From: Pocillopora verrucosa
Taxonomy: Eukaryota; Cnidaria; Anthozoa; Scleractinia; Pocilloporidae
DNA: 64,000 nucleotides
Direction of reading: 5' to 3'
Assembly (NCBI RefSeq): GCF_036669915.1
Contig: NC_089312.1
Coordinates: forward strand, 22,995,404 to 23,059,403
Below are positions 48,283-59,820 of the stretch, piece after piece. Each line of letters starts with the position of its first letter. Positions within the stretch are counted from its first letter, which is position 1. Below the pieces are notes generated by a model that was given only the letters and a program-made list of their open reading frames with translations, was not told where the DNA came from and did no database searches. The translations under genes and the position numbers were made by a program.

Positions 48283-49200
48283 TTAAGCATTACAGCTGCG
48301 TAGGATGAAAGAGTTGTTTTCATCAATTGGCTCTGTGCGGTTTCTTTTTTTACACACGACACAGCAAATATATTGTGTCATCTCCATGTTTATGTCTCTC
48401 TTGAAGACGGCATAAGCGAAGGGGTTGACGACGGAGTTTAATACAAGAAGGGGTATTTTATATTCCTGACCATCACACGGTTTTTCGTCGTCATTCAAAA
48501 TGTAAATAAAGCTACATCGCAAAGCGAACGAGTAAGTTACAAGAAACAAACCAATCACAATTGCCATTATTTTCACAGCAGCCTTTTCCTTGATTCTGAG
48601 CAAAAATCTTTGGTTATAGCGGAGTTGTTTTGCCAAGATGCGGGCGGCCCTTTCGTGCTTGTAAACAATGTAATACATTGATGCAAAGCAAAAAATTAGA
48701 CCGGAACACGGTAAGAATTCTAGAAAAACAATGGTAATCAGTGTCAGCACTTTAAACAGCAGAATCTCTTTAAAAACAAGCCCGTTTAGTAAAAAAGCCA
48801 AGACCAAAATAACTGGAATGGTCCAAGAGATAACAAACATTTGGAGAACCCGTTTGCGCGTCATAAAAGTCAAGTAACTTAAAGGCTTCACAACAGCAAC
48901 GTAGCGCTCCAGGACTAAACCGCACAAGTTTGTAACCGAAGTGTACCCAAAGAGCCATCTTAGATAATCCATCCCGCTCGCTAAGAAGGCCTTTGGGTTA
49001 CATCCAATTATCTCTTCGCAAACGAAAAGCGGGGGAAAAGTACTGAGCCCAACACAGAAGTCCGCCGCTGCAAGAGAAACTATAAATGCGTTGGTTTTGC
49101 GAAGCCGCCGTCTTCTGCTAACGAGGCAGATGATAAATCCATTTCCAGTTATGGTCAGAATGGACAGAGACCAACCAAGAATCGAAAACCAAGTTTCCAT
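48283..49200 (-). CDS. Class A GPCR, 305 residues, RSCNA subfamily
   Basis: The intact twin of the pseudogene at 6117-7038: METWFSILGW, GN19-20, LAAAD, ERY in TM3, SWTIPV, FLPCSG in TM5, IMAIVIG in TM6, NPFAY in TM7, CCVVCKKRNRTEP and RSCNA. Loop 1 between TM1 and TM2 is one residue shorter than in the 36682 gene. Extracellular cysteines lie in loops 1 and 3 but not in loop 2. On the minus strand a TATA-like AAGTATATCC lies about 40 bases ahead of the ATG. No internal satellite or splice signals are evident in the frame. Confidence 0.92.
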   Translation of the reverse strand: METWFSILGWSLSILTITGNGFIICLVSRRRRLRKTNAFIVSLAAADFCVGLSTFPPLFVCEEIIGCNPKAFLASGMDYLRWLFGYTSVTNLCGLVLERYVAVVKPLSYLTFMTRKRVLQMFVISWTIPVILVLAFLLNGLVFKEILLFKVLTLITIVFLEFLPCSGLIFCFASMYYIVYKHERAARILAKQLRYNQRFLLRIKEKAAVKIMAIVIGLFLVTYSFALRCSFIYILNDDEKPCDGQEYKIPLLVLNSVVNPFAYAVFKRDINMEMTQYICCVVCKKRNRTEPIDENNSFILRSCNA

Positions 49201-51809
49201 TTTGTGGTTGTTAAGTGGAAAGCTGTGAGGATATACTTTCGCTGAGGACTTGAACTAATTTAAGAACAAACATTGAAAATATCTAGTGATTTTCTCTTGT
49301 TCGGAGGTCCCTCAAAAATACGTCACAATTGATTAATCAGGCTGAATTCTTGCCGCTCTTTGTGTTAGGTCAACCCACAATCCTCCATTCCAGATTTGGT
49401 AACTCAATGAACTTAAGGAAGGAAACTAATCATAGGAGAGGCACGTCGGAGGGGAAACACTCGTGTGTGCATCTGTGCTTATTGACCAAAACCGCACAAA
49501 TAATCATGTCCGCAGTGACGTCAACCTTTCTCATTGACATTGAGAAATTTCTATCTAAAAAGAGCTAAATAAGAGTCTTGACAACCTATCTCTGACAGCT
49601 TGATAAAAAGGTAATAATATGAAGGCCGATGGCGAGATTACTGGCAGAGAAGAAATAATGATGAAATGGTGATAACAAATTTTATAATGGAATTGTGAGA
49701 CCGAAGGAGTTACGCACGCTATGTAATTGTTTTCTCCTCTTGCTTTTTTTGGCTTTGTTGTTGTTGTTGTTGTCGTTTTTTTCTCGAGACCTTAATGTTT
49801 GATTAGACAATAGTAACGTTCAGAAACATTTGGCGCTAGTCCAGTATTAAAGGTTTAGGATTAACGCAGTAATTCAAAAGTTGGTTGTTTGCCTGCAGGA
49901 TAAAATTATTTCTTACTGTAAACCAGCTGATCTCAATTGACATCAAAACTAGAACTCACTTCTACCCACTCGCAATTTATTCCGGAAGAATACTCGATAC
50001 ATTTTCTTCATTTGTATCGTATACATACTCTGCTGAGTGAATCTCTGAAAATCTTTTTATTTCAATTTTTACTTTAAGTCCTCCTTGCACTTTTAAAAAC
50101 ATGCGCAAATTTAAATTAAGGCAAACTTTTTCCACCCGTTAAATCTTACCAGAGTCATTCAGCATGAAGAGACAACTAGCTCATTCCTTTAACAACTATA
50201 TGTTGTTGCTCAGTCTTGTTTCTTGAAAAATGGAAAAACAGCTAATTAAAGTTCGCTTTTTCACCAAAGTAGCATTACTCATTTTTAAAAACAACCTAAC
50301 TCTAAAATCTTTCCTAACCTAACTCTACTCTTCCAAAACTAATGAACAACCGCTAAGCGGTTAAACTTAGATTTAAAGGGAAAAAGGACAGTTCGAGATG
50401 GAAAAATAACCATGGCGTTAAACGACAAATTAGAGAATAAAGGTAGCCTCATTTTAGAGACAAACACTGATGAGGTGATTATGAAATATAGTATTACGAA
50501 AATTCGAAAATTTATCATCGTTGTCATCTGCAAGTGAGGTAAACAATGAATGCAAAGCTGGAAATATCAGGAGGAAGTTTATTACTTCTCATGTTAAAAA
50601 CAGCCCTCGATGGCTTAATGATCTACACAGGAAAAGAATCTGTTGTTTAAAAATTTTAGCAAGGTTCGCAAAATGCGTCATTTAAAAAGTTTTCATGGGC
50701 AGTCGATAAAAAACCATTATACGCTCGCAAAACAATTATAGAGGGGTGAAAAAACATAGTACACCTGTTCGCCAGGTCTTGGCACTCGTGGTGCTAAGAC
50801 AATTTCTTCATGCCAAGTTACGGTGGGGTTCCTGGTGAGGCTCAGTTTAAAAAGAAGGCAGGGCTACCAAGCTGGTTTTCAACGGTCGTGTTTCAAGGTT
50901 GATGTGTACGTGGCCTGTTAGAAACCTCTAAACTGGAAATTTGGTCGTTGGTCGCACAGGGAAGATTGAGTTTCTATTGAATTGAAATGAAACTGCAGTA
51001 TGTGTGCTTAGATTCTGCGTTGGATTTGTGGCCGCCCGGCCATTTTGCATTGGAATTTTTCGCTTCTCAGATTGGGCGTTCGGAAATGGAGTGTTCAGCC
51101 TTGAGCTTTTCTTATGTACGTGAAAACCTCGAAATTGACAACTCGCTAAAATGGGTTCTTTTCATGAAAGTAAGCAGTCAGATAACAAGTGATACGCTGT
51201 GGAAGTAAGGTGAGATATTTTAATTGAGAATTTGACGTATTGTTTTATTCCTTAGAGCGGTCGTAAATATTCCCATAAAAACTCTTATAATTCCGCATTA
51301 ACTGTTATTGCGCAAGATGATCATCTCACAGCTGGAGCTTGGGCTGCCTGTGGTATATAACAGTGGGTGCATGTCTAACAATATAATCGAGCGTAATAGA
51401 TGAAAATGTTCTGCATAAAATTTCATTTCTTAAGTAGGCAAGACTCGTTCAAGGAAAATCTGTGACTTCATTCTTTAACGGCTCGAAACTTAAACAGGAT
51501 TAACATATTATTCGTTTGAAAACCAAATTAACTTTTTGATTATCAGTGAACGCTTGGCTCTATGAGACCCGCCTGAATTAGTAGGGTACTGTTCAAGAGA
51601 TTATAAACTGTTATGTCGTGTAGGTTATCGTTAACAAGATTATCCTAAAAGATCAAACGACAAGAAAGCGGGAAATGGTCCATTTAAGTAGTCAAAGCCT
51701 AAGGAAACCTTCACTTTCAAGAAAACTCACTTTTTCATCGCTTATTGCAGTGCTTGCTGACTTCGTTTATCTACGTCGCGAAATAGCCGTTCTTCTTTCA
51801 CTACTCTGA
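49201..51809. other. 5' flank, unique patch and start of B4
   Basis: Position 49201-50760 matches 37603-39130, with a GTT repeat near 49755-49775. Position 50761-50921 has no counterpart in the window. From about 50922 the sequence is B-type (matching 8281 onward), with the frame 50987-51208 in another register from its B1-B3 counterparts. No supported gene. Confidence 0.5.
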
Positions 51810-52925
51810 CCGACAGACTGATTGTATGACTGACTGACTGACCGACCGACTGACTGACTGGGTGAATTCTCTGACTGATTAACCGATTGAATGGCTGACT
51901 GACTGATTGGCTGAATTCACCGACCAATTGACTGATTGAATGACCGATTGACTGAGAAGCTGAATGCTCAGACTAAGGACTGACTGAGTGGCTGGTTTAA
52001 TACTCTGACCGACTGAATGATCTTATGACCGACTGAATGATCGGATGACCGACTGAGTGATTGAATGATTGGCTGAATGATCGAATGACCGGCTTTATGA
52101 TCGCCGAATGATCGACTGAATGATCAGATGACCGACTGAATACCCTGATCGACTAAATGATCGGATGACCGACTGAATACCCTGATCGACTGAATGATCG
52201 GATGATTGACTGAATGATCGAATGACCGACTGAATGATCGAATGATTGACTGAATGATCGGATGACCGACCCAATGATCGCCGGATGACCGACCCGATGA
52301 TCGCCGGATGACCGACTCAATGATCGGATGACCAACTAAATAATTGAATGACCGACTCAATGATAGAATGGCCGGCTGAATGATCGGATGACTGACTGAA
52401 TACCCTGATCGACTGAATGATCGGATGACCGACTGAATACCCTGATCGACTGAATGATCGGATGACCGACTGAATGATCGGATGACCGACTGAATGATCG
52501 GATGACCGTCTGAATGATCGGATGACCGACTGAATACCCTGATTGACTGACCGACTGACTGACTGACTGACTAGCTGACAGAATATGCTGACCAACTAGC
52601 TAAATGACTGAACACCGACTTACTGATCAACTGATTGACTGATTTACTGGGTGACTGAATACGCTGACCAATTAAATGACCTAACACTGACTAATACTGA
52701 TCAACTGATTGCCCCGACAATTGACTTAAAACTGACTGTCTTATTGACTGAAAGACGTACTGAAAACTGACCGACTGACTGTCTGAAGGAATGAGAGACT
52801 GACAACTGACTGACTGACAGACTTAGTTGACTGATGGACTAGGTAACTTACGAAATGACTGAAAACTGACTGGCCGATTGACAAACTGACTGGCTGACTG
52901 ACAGACTGATTTGCAAACCTATTAA
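51810..52925. repeat. 20-bp minisatellite, 3' of B4 receptor
   Basis: Same unit and flanks as the other B tracts, again with its own copy number. Minus-strand open frames within it are repeat-derived. Confidence 0.9.
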
Positions 52926-53188
52926 ATGAAACAGACTGGAAAAATTAGACAAAAGTAACCTTAACAGTTAAAAATGAACCAAAAGGAACGAGAATCGATA
53001 AAACTTGATGAGATTAACAGGATCCTTTTTTATTGTTATGATCTACTCTTGTCATCATGCACACACCATAAGCAAATTCTGAATTATAATTTCATACTTA
53101 AGTTATTGACTGTTAACCCGATCGCGGAACAAATATTAATAGTTCAAGACAAATTTTGGTTGATTAGGAGCTGCTCTGGTTTGACGCG

Positions 53189-54106
53189 TTAAATATTGTA
53201 GTTCCGCAGGATGAAAGAGTTGTTTTCATAAATTGGATCACTGTGGTGTTTCTTTTTACAAATGACGCAGCAAATATACCGTTTTATCTCCATGTTTATG
53301 TCTCTCTTGAAGACGGCATAAGCGAAGGGGTTAACAACGGAGTTTAATACAAGAAGGGGAATTTTATATTCTTTATCATCACACGGTTTTCCGTATTTCA
53401 AAATGTGTATGAAGCTACATCGTATAGCGAATGAGAAGGCGAGAAGGAATATACCAATAACAATTGCCATTATTTTCACGGCAGCCTTTTCCTTGATTCT
53501 AAACAAAAATCTTTGGTTAAAGCGGAGTTGGTTTGCTAAGATGCGGGCGGCTCTTTCGTGCTTATAAACAACATAATACATTGATCCAAAGCAGAAAATT
53601 AACACACAAGACGGCAAGATTTCTAAAAATACAGTTGAAATTGAGATGAGCACTTTAAACAACACAATCTCTTCAGAAACAAGCCAGTTTAATAAAAATG
53701 CCAAGACAACGACGACTGGAATGGTCCAAGACATGAAAATCATCTGAAAAACGCTTCTGCGTGTCATAAAAGTCAAGTAACTTAACGGCCTCACAATAGC
53801 AATGTAGCGATCCAGGACTAAACTGCACAAGTTTGTCACAGACGCAAATATAAACAGCCACCAGAAATAATCCACCCAGCTGGCTGGCAAGGCCTTAGGG
53901 TCGCATCCGGTTATCTCCTCGCAGACGAAAAGCGGTAGAAAAGCACTCCAGCCAGCACAGAAGTCTGCCAATGCGAGAGAAACGACAAAAGCATTGGTTT
54001 TGTTTCGAAGCCGCCTCCTTCTGCAAACAAGGAAAATAATAAAGCCATTTCCAGTCATGGACAGGATGGAAAGAGACCAGCCAAGAATCCAAAACCACGT
54101 TTCCAT
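53189..54106 (-). CDS. Class A GPCR, 305 residues, RNYNI subfamily (B4)
   Basis: An intact receptor: GN19-20, LALAD to Asp48, DRY99-101, W127, P165 in TM5, TM6 about 208-233 with no CWxP motif, NPFAY259-263, Cys cluster 279-283. It is very close to B3, differing for instance in ALPAS/AFPTS in loop 1 and S144 for Phe in loop 2. The upstream frame is closed by TAG, which fixes the METWF start. A TATA-like AGTATAAAGT (plus-strand reading) lies at 54151-54160. Minus-strand AATAAA is at 53029-53034. Confidence 0.92.
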   Translation of the reverse strand: METWFWILGWSLSILSMTGNGFIIFLVCRRRRLRNKTNAFVVSLALADFCAGWSAFLPLFVCEEITGCDPKALPASWVDYFWWLFIFASVTNLCSLVLDRYIAIVRPLSYLTFMTRRSVFQMIFMSWTIPVVVVLAFLLNWLVSEEIVLFKVLISISTVFLEILPSCVLIFCFGSMYYVVYKHERAARILANQLRFNQRFLFRIKEKAAVKIMAIVIGIFLLAFSFAIRCSFIHILKYGKPCDDKEYKIPLLVLNSVVNPFAYAVFKRDINMEIKRYICCVICKKKHHSDPIYENNSFILRNYNI

Positions 54107-55883
54107 TTTGTGGTCTTCAGGTGGCCAGCTCTATACAAATGAAAGCTGAGAGTATAAAGTTTGGGTTTGGACTACAAAACTACAATTCCCTATGCAACTA
54201 AAAAGCATTGGAAAACACTCCGTTGATTTTATGATGTCGTCTCCCTCAAACACATCGCAGTTGACAAATCAGCCTGAAATCCGGCCGCTCTTACCGTTAA
54301 GTTAACAGCCTCTAGTCCTTCAATGAAGTCAATGAATCAAAGGAAGGTAACTGATCACAAGAGAGGCAACCACGGGGTACTCATTCTAGTACACTTCTAT
54401 TCTAATTGATGAAAATCGCACGATGTTCGTGGTGATATGAAGCCTTTCCACGAGCAGTAAGAAACTAGATTATTGAAGATAGCTAAATATGGATTTTGAC
54501 AACTTATCTCTGACAGCTTCAGCACATTGTCAGGTCTCCTTTTGTTGTCTTAAAATAAAATGTCATAATATACAAACTAATTGCAAAAAACACTGTCAGA
54601 AAACAAGTAATAAAGTTTATTGAAAGCAGTAGTGGTGAAATGATGCTAAAATTAACTGCTTTCTGTTTGGATGAAAACATCGCTTAAAAAAGTCAATTCC
54701 ATAACGAAACGCTAATGCCCTAGCGAGCAAAAGCGCCCGGTATTTCCGGCTATTTCTATATTAGTTTTTTGTAGTTGATTTTTGTTATAAACTTGCTTCT
54801 CCTCAAAATAATTGTAATTTCATAGTATTTTCGCTGATTGCTAAGTCTCAAAAATGCAATTTATTCAGCCGCTTCTTAACAATTCTTCAACCACCTTATC
54901 TATTTTTAGCGAGTCATATTTTCCTCCTTCAATTTTATAGATGGCTAAAGAAAGAGGGGAAAAGTTCCATTTTTGCCTTTCCACTGTCAAAAACATCGAA
55001 CAGTTAATAAATCACCCGCTACATTCTTCGATATGGAGTAAAATCGTTGCATACCTCGTTTCACTACTTTCAACACGCTAACTAATTGAAAGATGAAACT
55101 TCCTATGAAGACAGTTCACTTTGTTTTATTTGCATATAGCGACAAGTTATCATCAGTCGCATTTGGCTAAAAAAGTCTCTTCTCCTCTTTTAAACTTAGT
55201 GTTCGGTCACTTTATAGTGGGTTAAACTTTAAATTATAGTTGTGAGCTTGATGATAAAATATTTCGTAAAATCTGTCGCGACAACACTGATCACAACGTT
55301 TTTAGACTCTACCTAAACGAGGCAAAGCATCTTCACCTACGCAAGTGTTTATCGATTTTTTCTCACCTGCCTTCTATACTGCATTATCTTTTAAAAACTC
55401 CAACGTTTTGATGCATTTTCACCAATCTTCCGCTTAGAATCACCCGACAATATCTGACCTACGTCTTTGCCATCTTTTTTAAAAGCTTCCTTCTCCATCT
55501 GTCCACACAGAAAACGGAACATTTCAAACGTGGTGCATTTTCAAGATACTCTACCAGTGTAACCTTTTCCGAATATCTACTTTGCATCTGCGTTTTTTGG
55601 TGTTTTGGTGAAAGGAAAAAGTAGACATTATCGAACGTCAGGTAAGCACGCTAGTGTGGACGAGGCCTTTTCAAAACTGAGTTTCTCTCTATATCTAACA
55701 ACTCTTTTTACCTCCTTCCTTATGTCCCTCTCAAGATCTCATTAGCAATTCTCCTTACTGTTTGCCATACAACTCATATGATGTCAGTTCTGGGAATTTG
55801 GTATTGAATCAACTAATACTCCCCTAACTGATATTTTCTCTTATGTTCATCACCTTTCTGTTTGATATTGTATTGATTTGGTG
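54107..55883. other. 5' region of B4, no supported gene
   Basis: Counterpart of 11478-13276. The 70-codon frame of B1 is disturbed here, and about 20 bases are missing near 55605. Confidence 0.4.
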
Positions 55884-56012
55884 AGGAGAAACGACAAACG
55901 CGTTGGTTTTGGTTCGAAGCCATCGTCTGCTGTAAACGAGGAAGATAATAAATCCATTTCTAGTTATGGTTAGGATGGAAAGAGATCAGCCAAGCATCCA
56001 AAACCAGGTTGC
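55884..56012 (-). pseudogene. Ancient receptor relic (TM1 only), B4
   Basis: Same degraded TM1 segment as the B1-B3 relics. Confidence 0.85.
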
Positions 56013-57051
56013 TATTCTTGCTATCGTTTCTTGCTATTTGTGTTTGTGTTTTCTGCTCCCTTTTATGAATAAGACATCATAATCGAAGTATCATATTTTA
56101 AATGGTGACAAACACTATTTACATATGTGTGTTCAGGATTTTGCCTCCACTACTCAACCGGGCACACAAAGAGTTGATATCTGGGCGCGTTGGCCAGCCA
56201 AGACACCGTTTATTTAACGCCAAATCGATATGCCTACGAAAGTCTTATACGATTGAAGTAAACTAAATGCATCAAAGCCGGACACAAAAACCCCTAAAAA
56301 CCAGCAGGCGGAAAAAACGGGGAACGCGTGCCCCCAACTAAAGCAGCGGTGCCACCCCTGGGGTTTAAGGGTATCCTATGAATGACATGTTATACACAGT
56401 TACTTAAGGTAGTATGCAAGTAAAGCTCTAAACTTATACAAAAACGAAAACGAACAACTAAACACAGCGAAGGCTGACCGTAGAATGCCTTGCCCTACAA
56501 ACGACCTCTACCTACAAACCACCATCCCATAACTCTCCGCGCACCTTACACCCGCCCCAGTCCTCTTATACGTGCCCAGTCCTCTTGCACGTTTCTCCAT
56601 GTGTTTAATTCGTCAGTAATAGAAAAGCACTTTGGAAAATTAACAATCATATTCTTGACGTATCATATTCGTATTTTCCGGTAGATCATTAAAGCACGCA
56701 TCTGCGGACCAATTTTACCATTGCTACTACTCTATTTTATTTTTCCTCACCTGTCTAAACTTCCATGGCCCCTCCCCACGAATTTTAAAGCAGGATAGAA
56801 TTCAATAAAACCAAAAAATTAACATTAACAAGTGCGACCGTGCTATTCTGCCAGTAATTTTTTTTCAGTTACGATTCACATAAATATTACTAGCTTCTCT
56901 AAACACAGCCGAAAAATGAGAATATTCAACCTGCATATGAGATGCATTCCAGGAAGGCATTTATGCCGAAATGACGTTTCATGCAATATTCCGACGAGCC
57001 TAAAGGCGCATACGTAGGAGTGTAATTCAAGTTAGGAGTGTTGAGAGAAAA
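56013..57051. other. Intergenic, B4
   Basis: Counterpart of 13411-14469, with about 70 bases missing near 56575-56585 (CCCAGTCCTCTT occurs twice around the break). No gene. Confidence 0.45.
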
Positions 57052-57534
57052 ATGGCCGAACATGACGGTTCTAATGAAATAGGTAAACAATTTTTCACCA
57101 ATCCATCCAACATCCCAGCTACAGAAATAGTCATCAAAGTCTAGTCGGCAATAAGAGTGCTTGACTCAAAGCAAGCAGACACCGTAAGACGAACTGTAAA
57201 CGGCATCCTTCAACAGGCCAAACCACCCAAGCCCAACATCACGAAGGATATGCAAAAGGCCTTTAAGAATATAAAACAACACGACACTATCACTATTCTG
57301 CCAGCAGAAAAGGCTGCGCTAGTGTATCCTAGACACAAACACCTACCATGAAAAAATGAAAACCTTAATTGAAACAGGTCCGTACCAACAGTGTATACCG
57401 CGGGCGAAACAGGGAGATCCATGCGAGAAAGGTTAAATGAACATGACAGAGACATACGGTTTTCTCGTACTCGGACCTCTGCGGGAAAAAAGAGGAACAA
57501 AGTTGAGAATATCTCCTTGTTTGTCATCTGACAT
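57052..57534 (+). mobile_element. Penelope-like remnant, B4
   Basis: Same internally deleted element as B1. A 2-base change around 57392 shifts its GIY-YIG piece relative to the others. RT core absent. Confidence 0.8.
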
Positions 57535-59820
57535 AAAGAAAACAGTGAATTCTAAGCTGGAAACACTGGGAGTAAGTCAATTACTTGTCATATAAGAAAC
57601 AGCCCTTTAAAACATAAAGATGCGCAAAGGAAAAAACGTTAAGAAAATTTTCCAAAAAGCGTCTTTTGAAAACTTTCTAGGATAAAAGACAACAGAGGTA
57701 TTCAAGGGAGAAATGAACTATTTTACACACGTAAAACAGTTATCAAGGAGGATGGGTAAGAACATAGCTGGCCCAGAACCGACAGACGTGGCGATCCTTC
57801 GTAGCCGCCCTACGTGCCACACGGCATAATGGGCATGAGTGAGTGAGTGAGTGATATTGCAAATTGCATCAAAAGTACTCTCGACACACGGTTTTTGCGA
57901 GACAATCGATTATATTCTTAGTTGTGTTTAATCGAGCCTCTGACTTGCCTTCTGTACATAACATGTTCGAAACCGAACGTTTTTCGTCCTGTTAAACTCC
58001 ATCTACCTTGCTGCTAAGAAAACACAGTAATCCAACTTCCTGTAATTCCATATTTCTCAGTTGAGCTTGCACACTTTACGACCAGCTACTAAACACAGCA
58101 AATGGGATGTCTCTTTTCGTAGGGAGAAATTATTTATTTTTATGCCAAGTCACCTGAGCTATAAACTGACAAAACGATCGATTGGACTATCTTAATTTCC
58201 AAGTCAATGATGACAGATATTATTTCAGTATAACCAGAAGCATGTTATTTCTCTTGTCACCCGAAAAACTCTACTTCTAAAAGTACTTCTACTGAAGTTT
58301 GGCAGACGTAATCAATTTGAACAACAATGAGTGCATGTCTAACAACATAATCAATCACAATGAGATGAAAACGTTCGGAAAAAAATTTCTTAAATACGCA
58401 TGATTCATACACGGAAAATCTTGCTGGATAAGTTCTTCCTTTGACAAGTTAAAACGGTTCAATAACGTAAAAACGATTTACTTATAATCCGAACTTGATT
58501 CGAATGTAAAAGCTTCACTGATTAAAAAAACTAAATTTATAACTCTCTCAAAAGCCCACTGGCGGCTTTCCAAGGCAATTTTTTGGTTATCAGTGAGCAC
58601 CTGGCTTCGTGAGACCTTACTGAATTTGTGTTGTAGGGTATTGTTAACAAAATCTTCCTAGGACAAAACGACAAGTAAGCGGCAAATCATCCAAGGAACG
58701 AATGCGGAAGGTGTTTTTAACCGCATATCGGTTGTCCAACTTGATAGTTCAAAGTCTCAGAAATGCAGTTCGCAGCACAAAAAAATTTTAAGCGAACCAT
58801 TTCGTTCAATTGTTTTTCCTTCTTTGAGTCCAAGAAAAAAACAAATCATCGTAAGGTAACTAAAATTATCGTACTCACGTTTGCGAACGACAAAAGCCAT
58901 ACGGCGTTAATGGTGTTTCACCGGCTTTGCGTTGTATACACCACCGCTTGACCATTAATAAAGTCTGAAAATAAACACGTTCTGCATACTCCAAATTAAC
59001 GGTTCACGTATCATCATCTGTTTGACTCAGTATCTCTCCTTGTTCATTTTAAGTAAGACCTTGATGTTTGATTCAAGATTTAACAATGATACCGAAGAGA
59101 TAAATTTGGCGCTAGTCCAGTCTTAAAGGTTTAGGATTAACTCAGTAATTCAAAATTGGGTTGTTTGTTATGCAGGATAGAATTATCTCTCCCAGTAAAC
59201 CAGCTGATCTCAACTGACATCAACATCAGAACTCATTTGCGATTTATTCCGGAATAGTACTAATTTTCTTCATTCGCAGCATATACATACTCTGCCAAGC
59301 GCATCTCAGATAGTCAATTTTTTATTCTAAGTCCTCCTTGTACTTTTAAAACATGCGCAAATTTAGGCCAAATTTTTTGCACCTGTTAAATTAACTTAGC
59401 ATGGAGAGATAACTAGCTTATTACTCTAACTTCTATGTTCTTGCTCAGTCTTATTCCTTAGGAAAATTTAAACGCATCTCATTAAAGTTAGCTTTTCAAC
59501 AAAGTAAAATTACTCATTTTTCAAACGAACAACCTGATCTCAATTGACATTGAGATCTAGTTTGAGATCTCTAGACCTTATTCATTTGCATTTTATGCCC
59601 AGCGATAAAACTTTATATCAATAAAACACGAGTATAACATTTCATTTTGAGCTTTACTCAATAATTTGAATCCTAAAACTATATAACTTGTTTCCTGCTT
59701 ATAAAAATTATTTTCTATAATAGGGAATGCTTGCATTACGTTATGATCGATCCTAGTAGAAAGCTATCTATTGGGAAAAAATCTAGAGTCATTAAGTTAT
59801 TCAATATTGTTTCTCTTCTT
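57535..59820. other. Distal B4, 3' flank of the 284-type receptor
   Basis: Matches 14948-17219 of B1, then meets the receptor C-terminus at 59789-59820. The possible retroelement tail is at 57757-57855. No satellite precedes this receptor. No gene. Confidence 0.5.
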
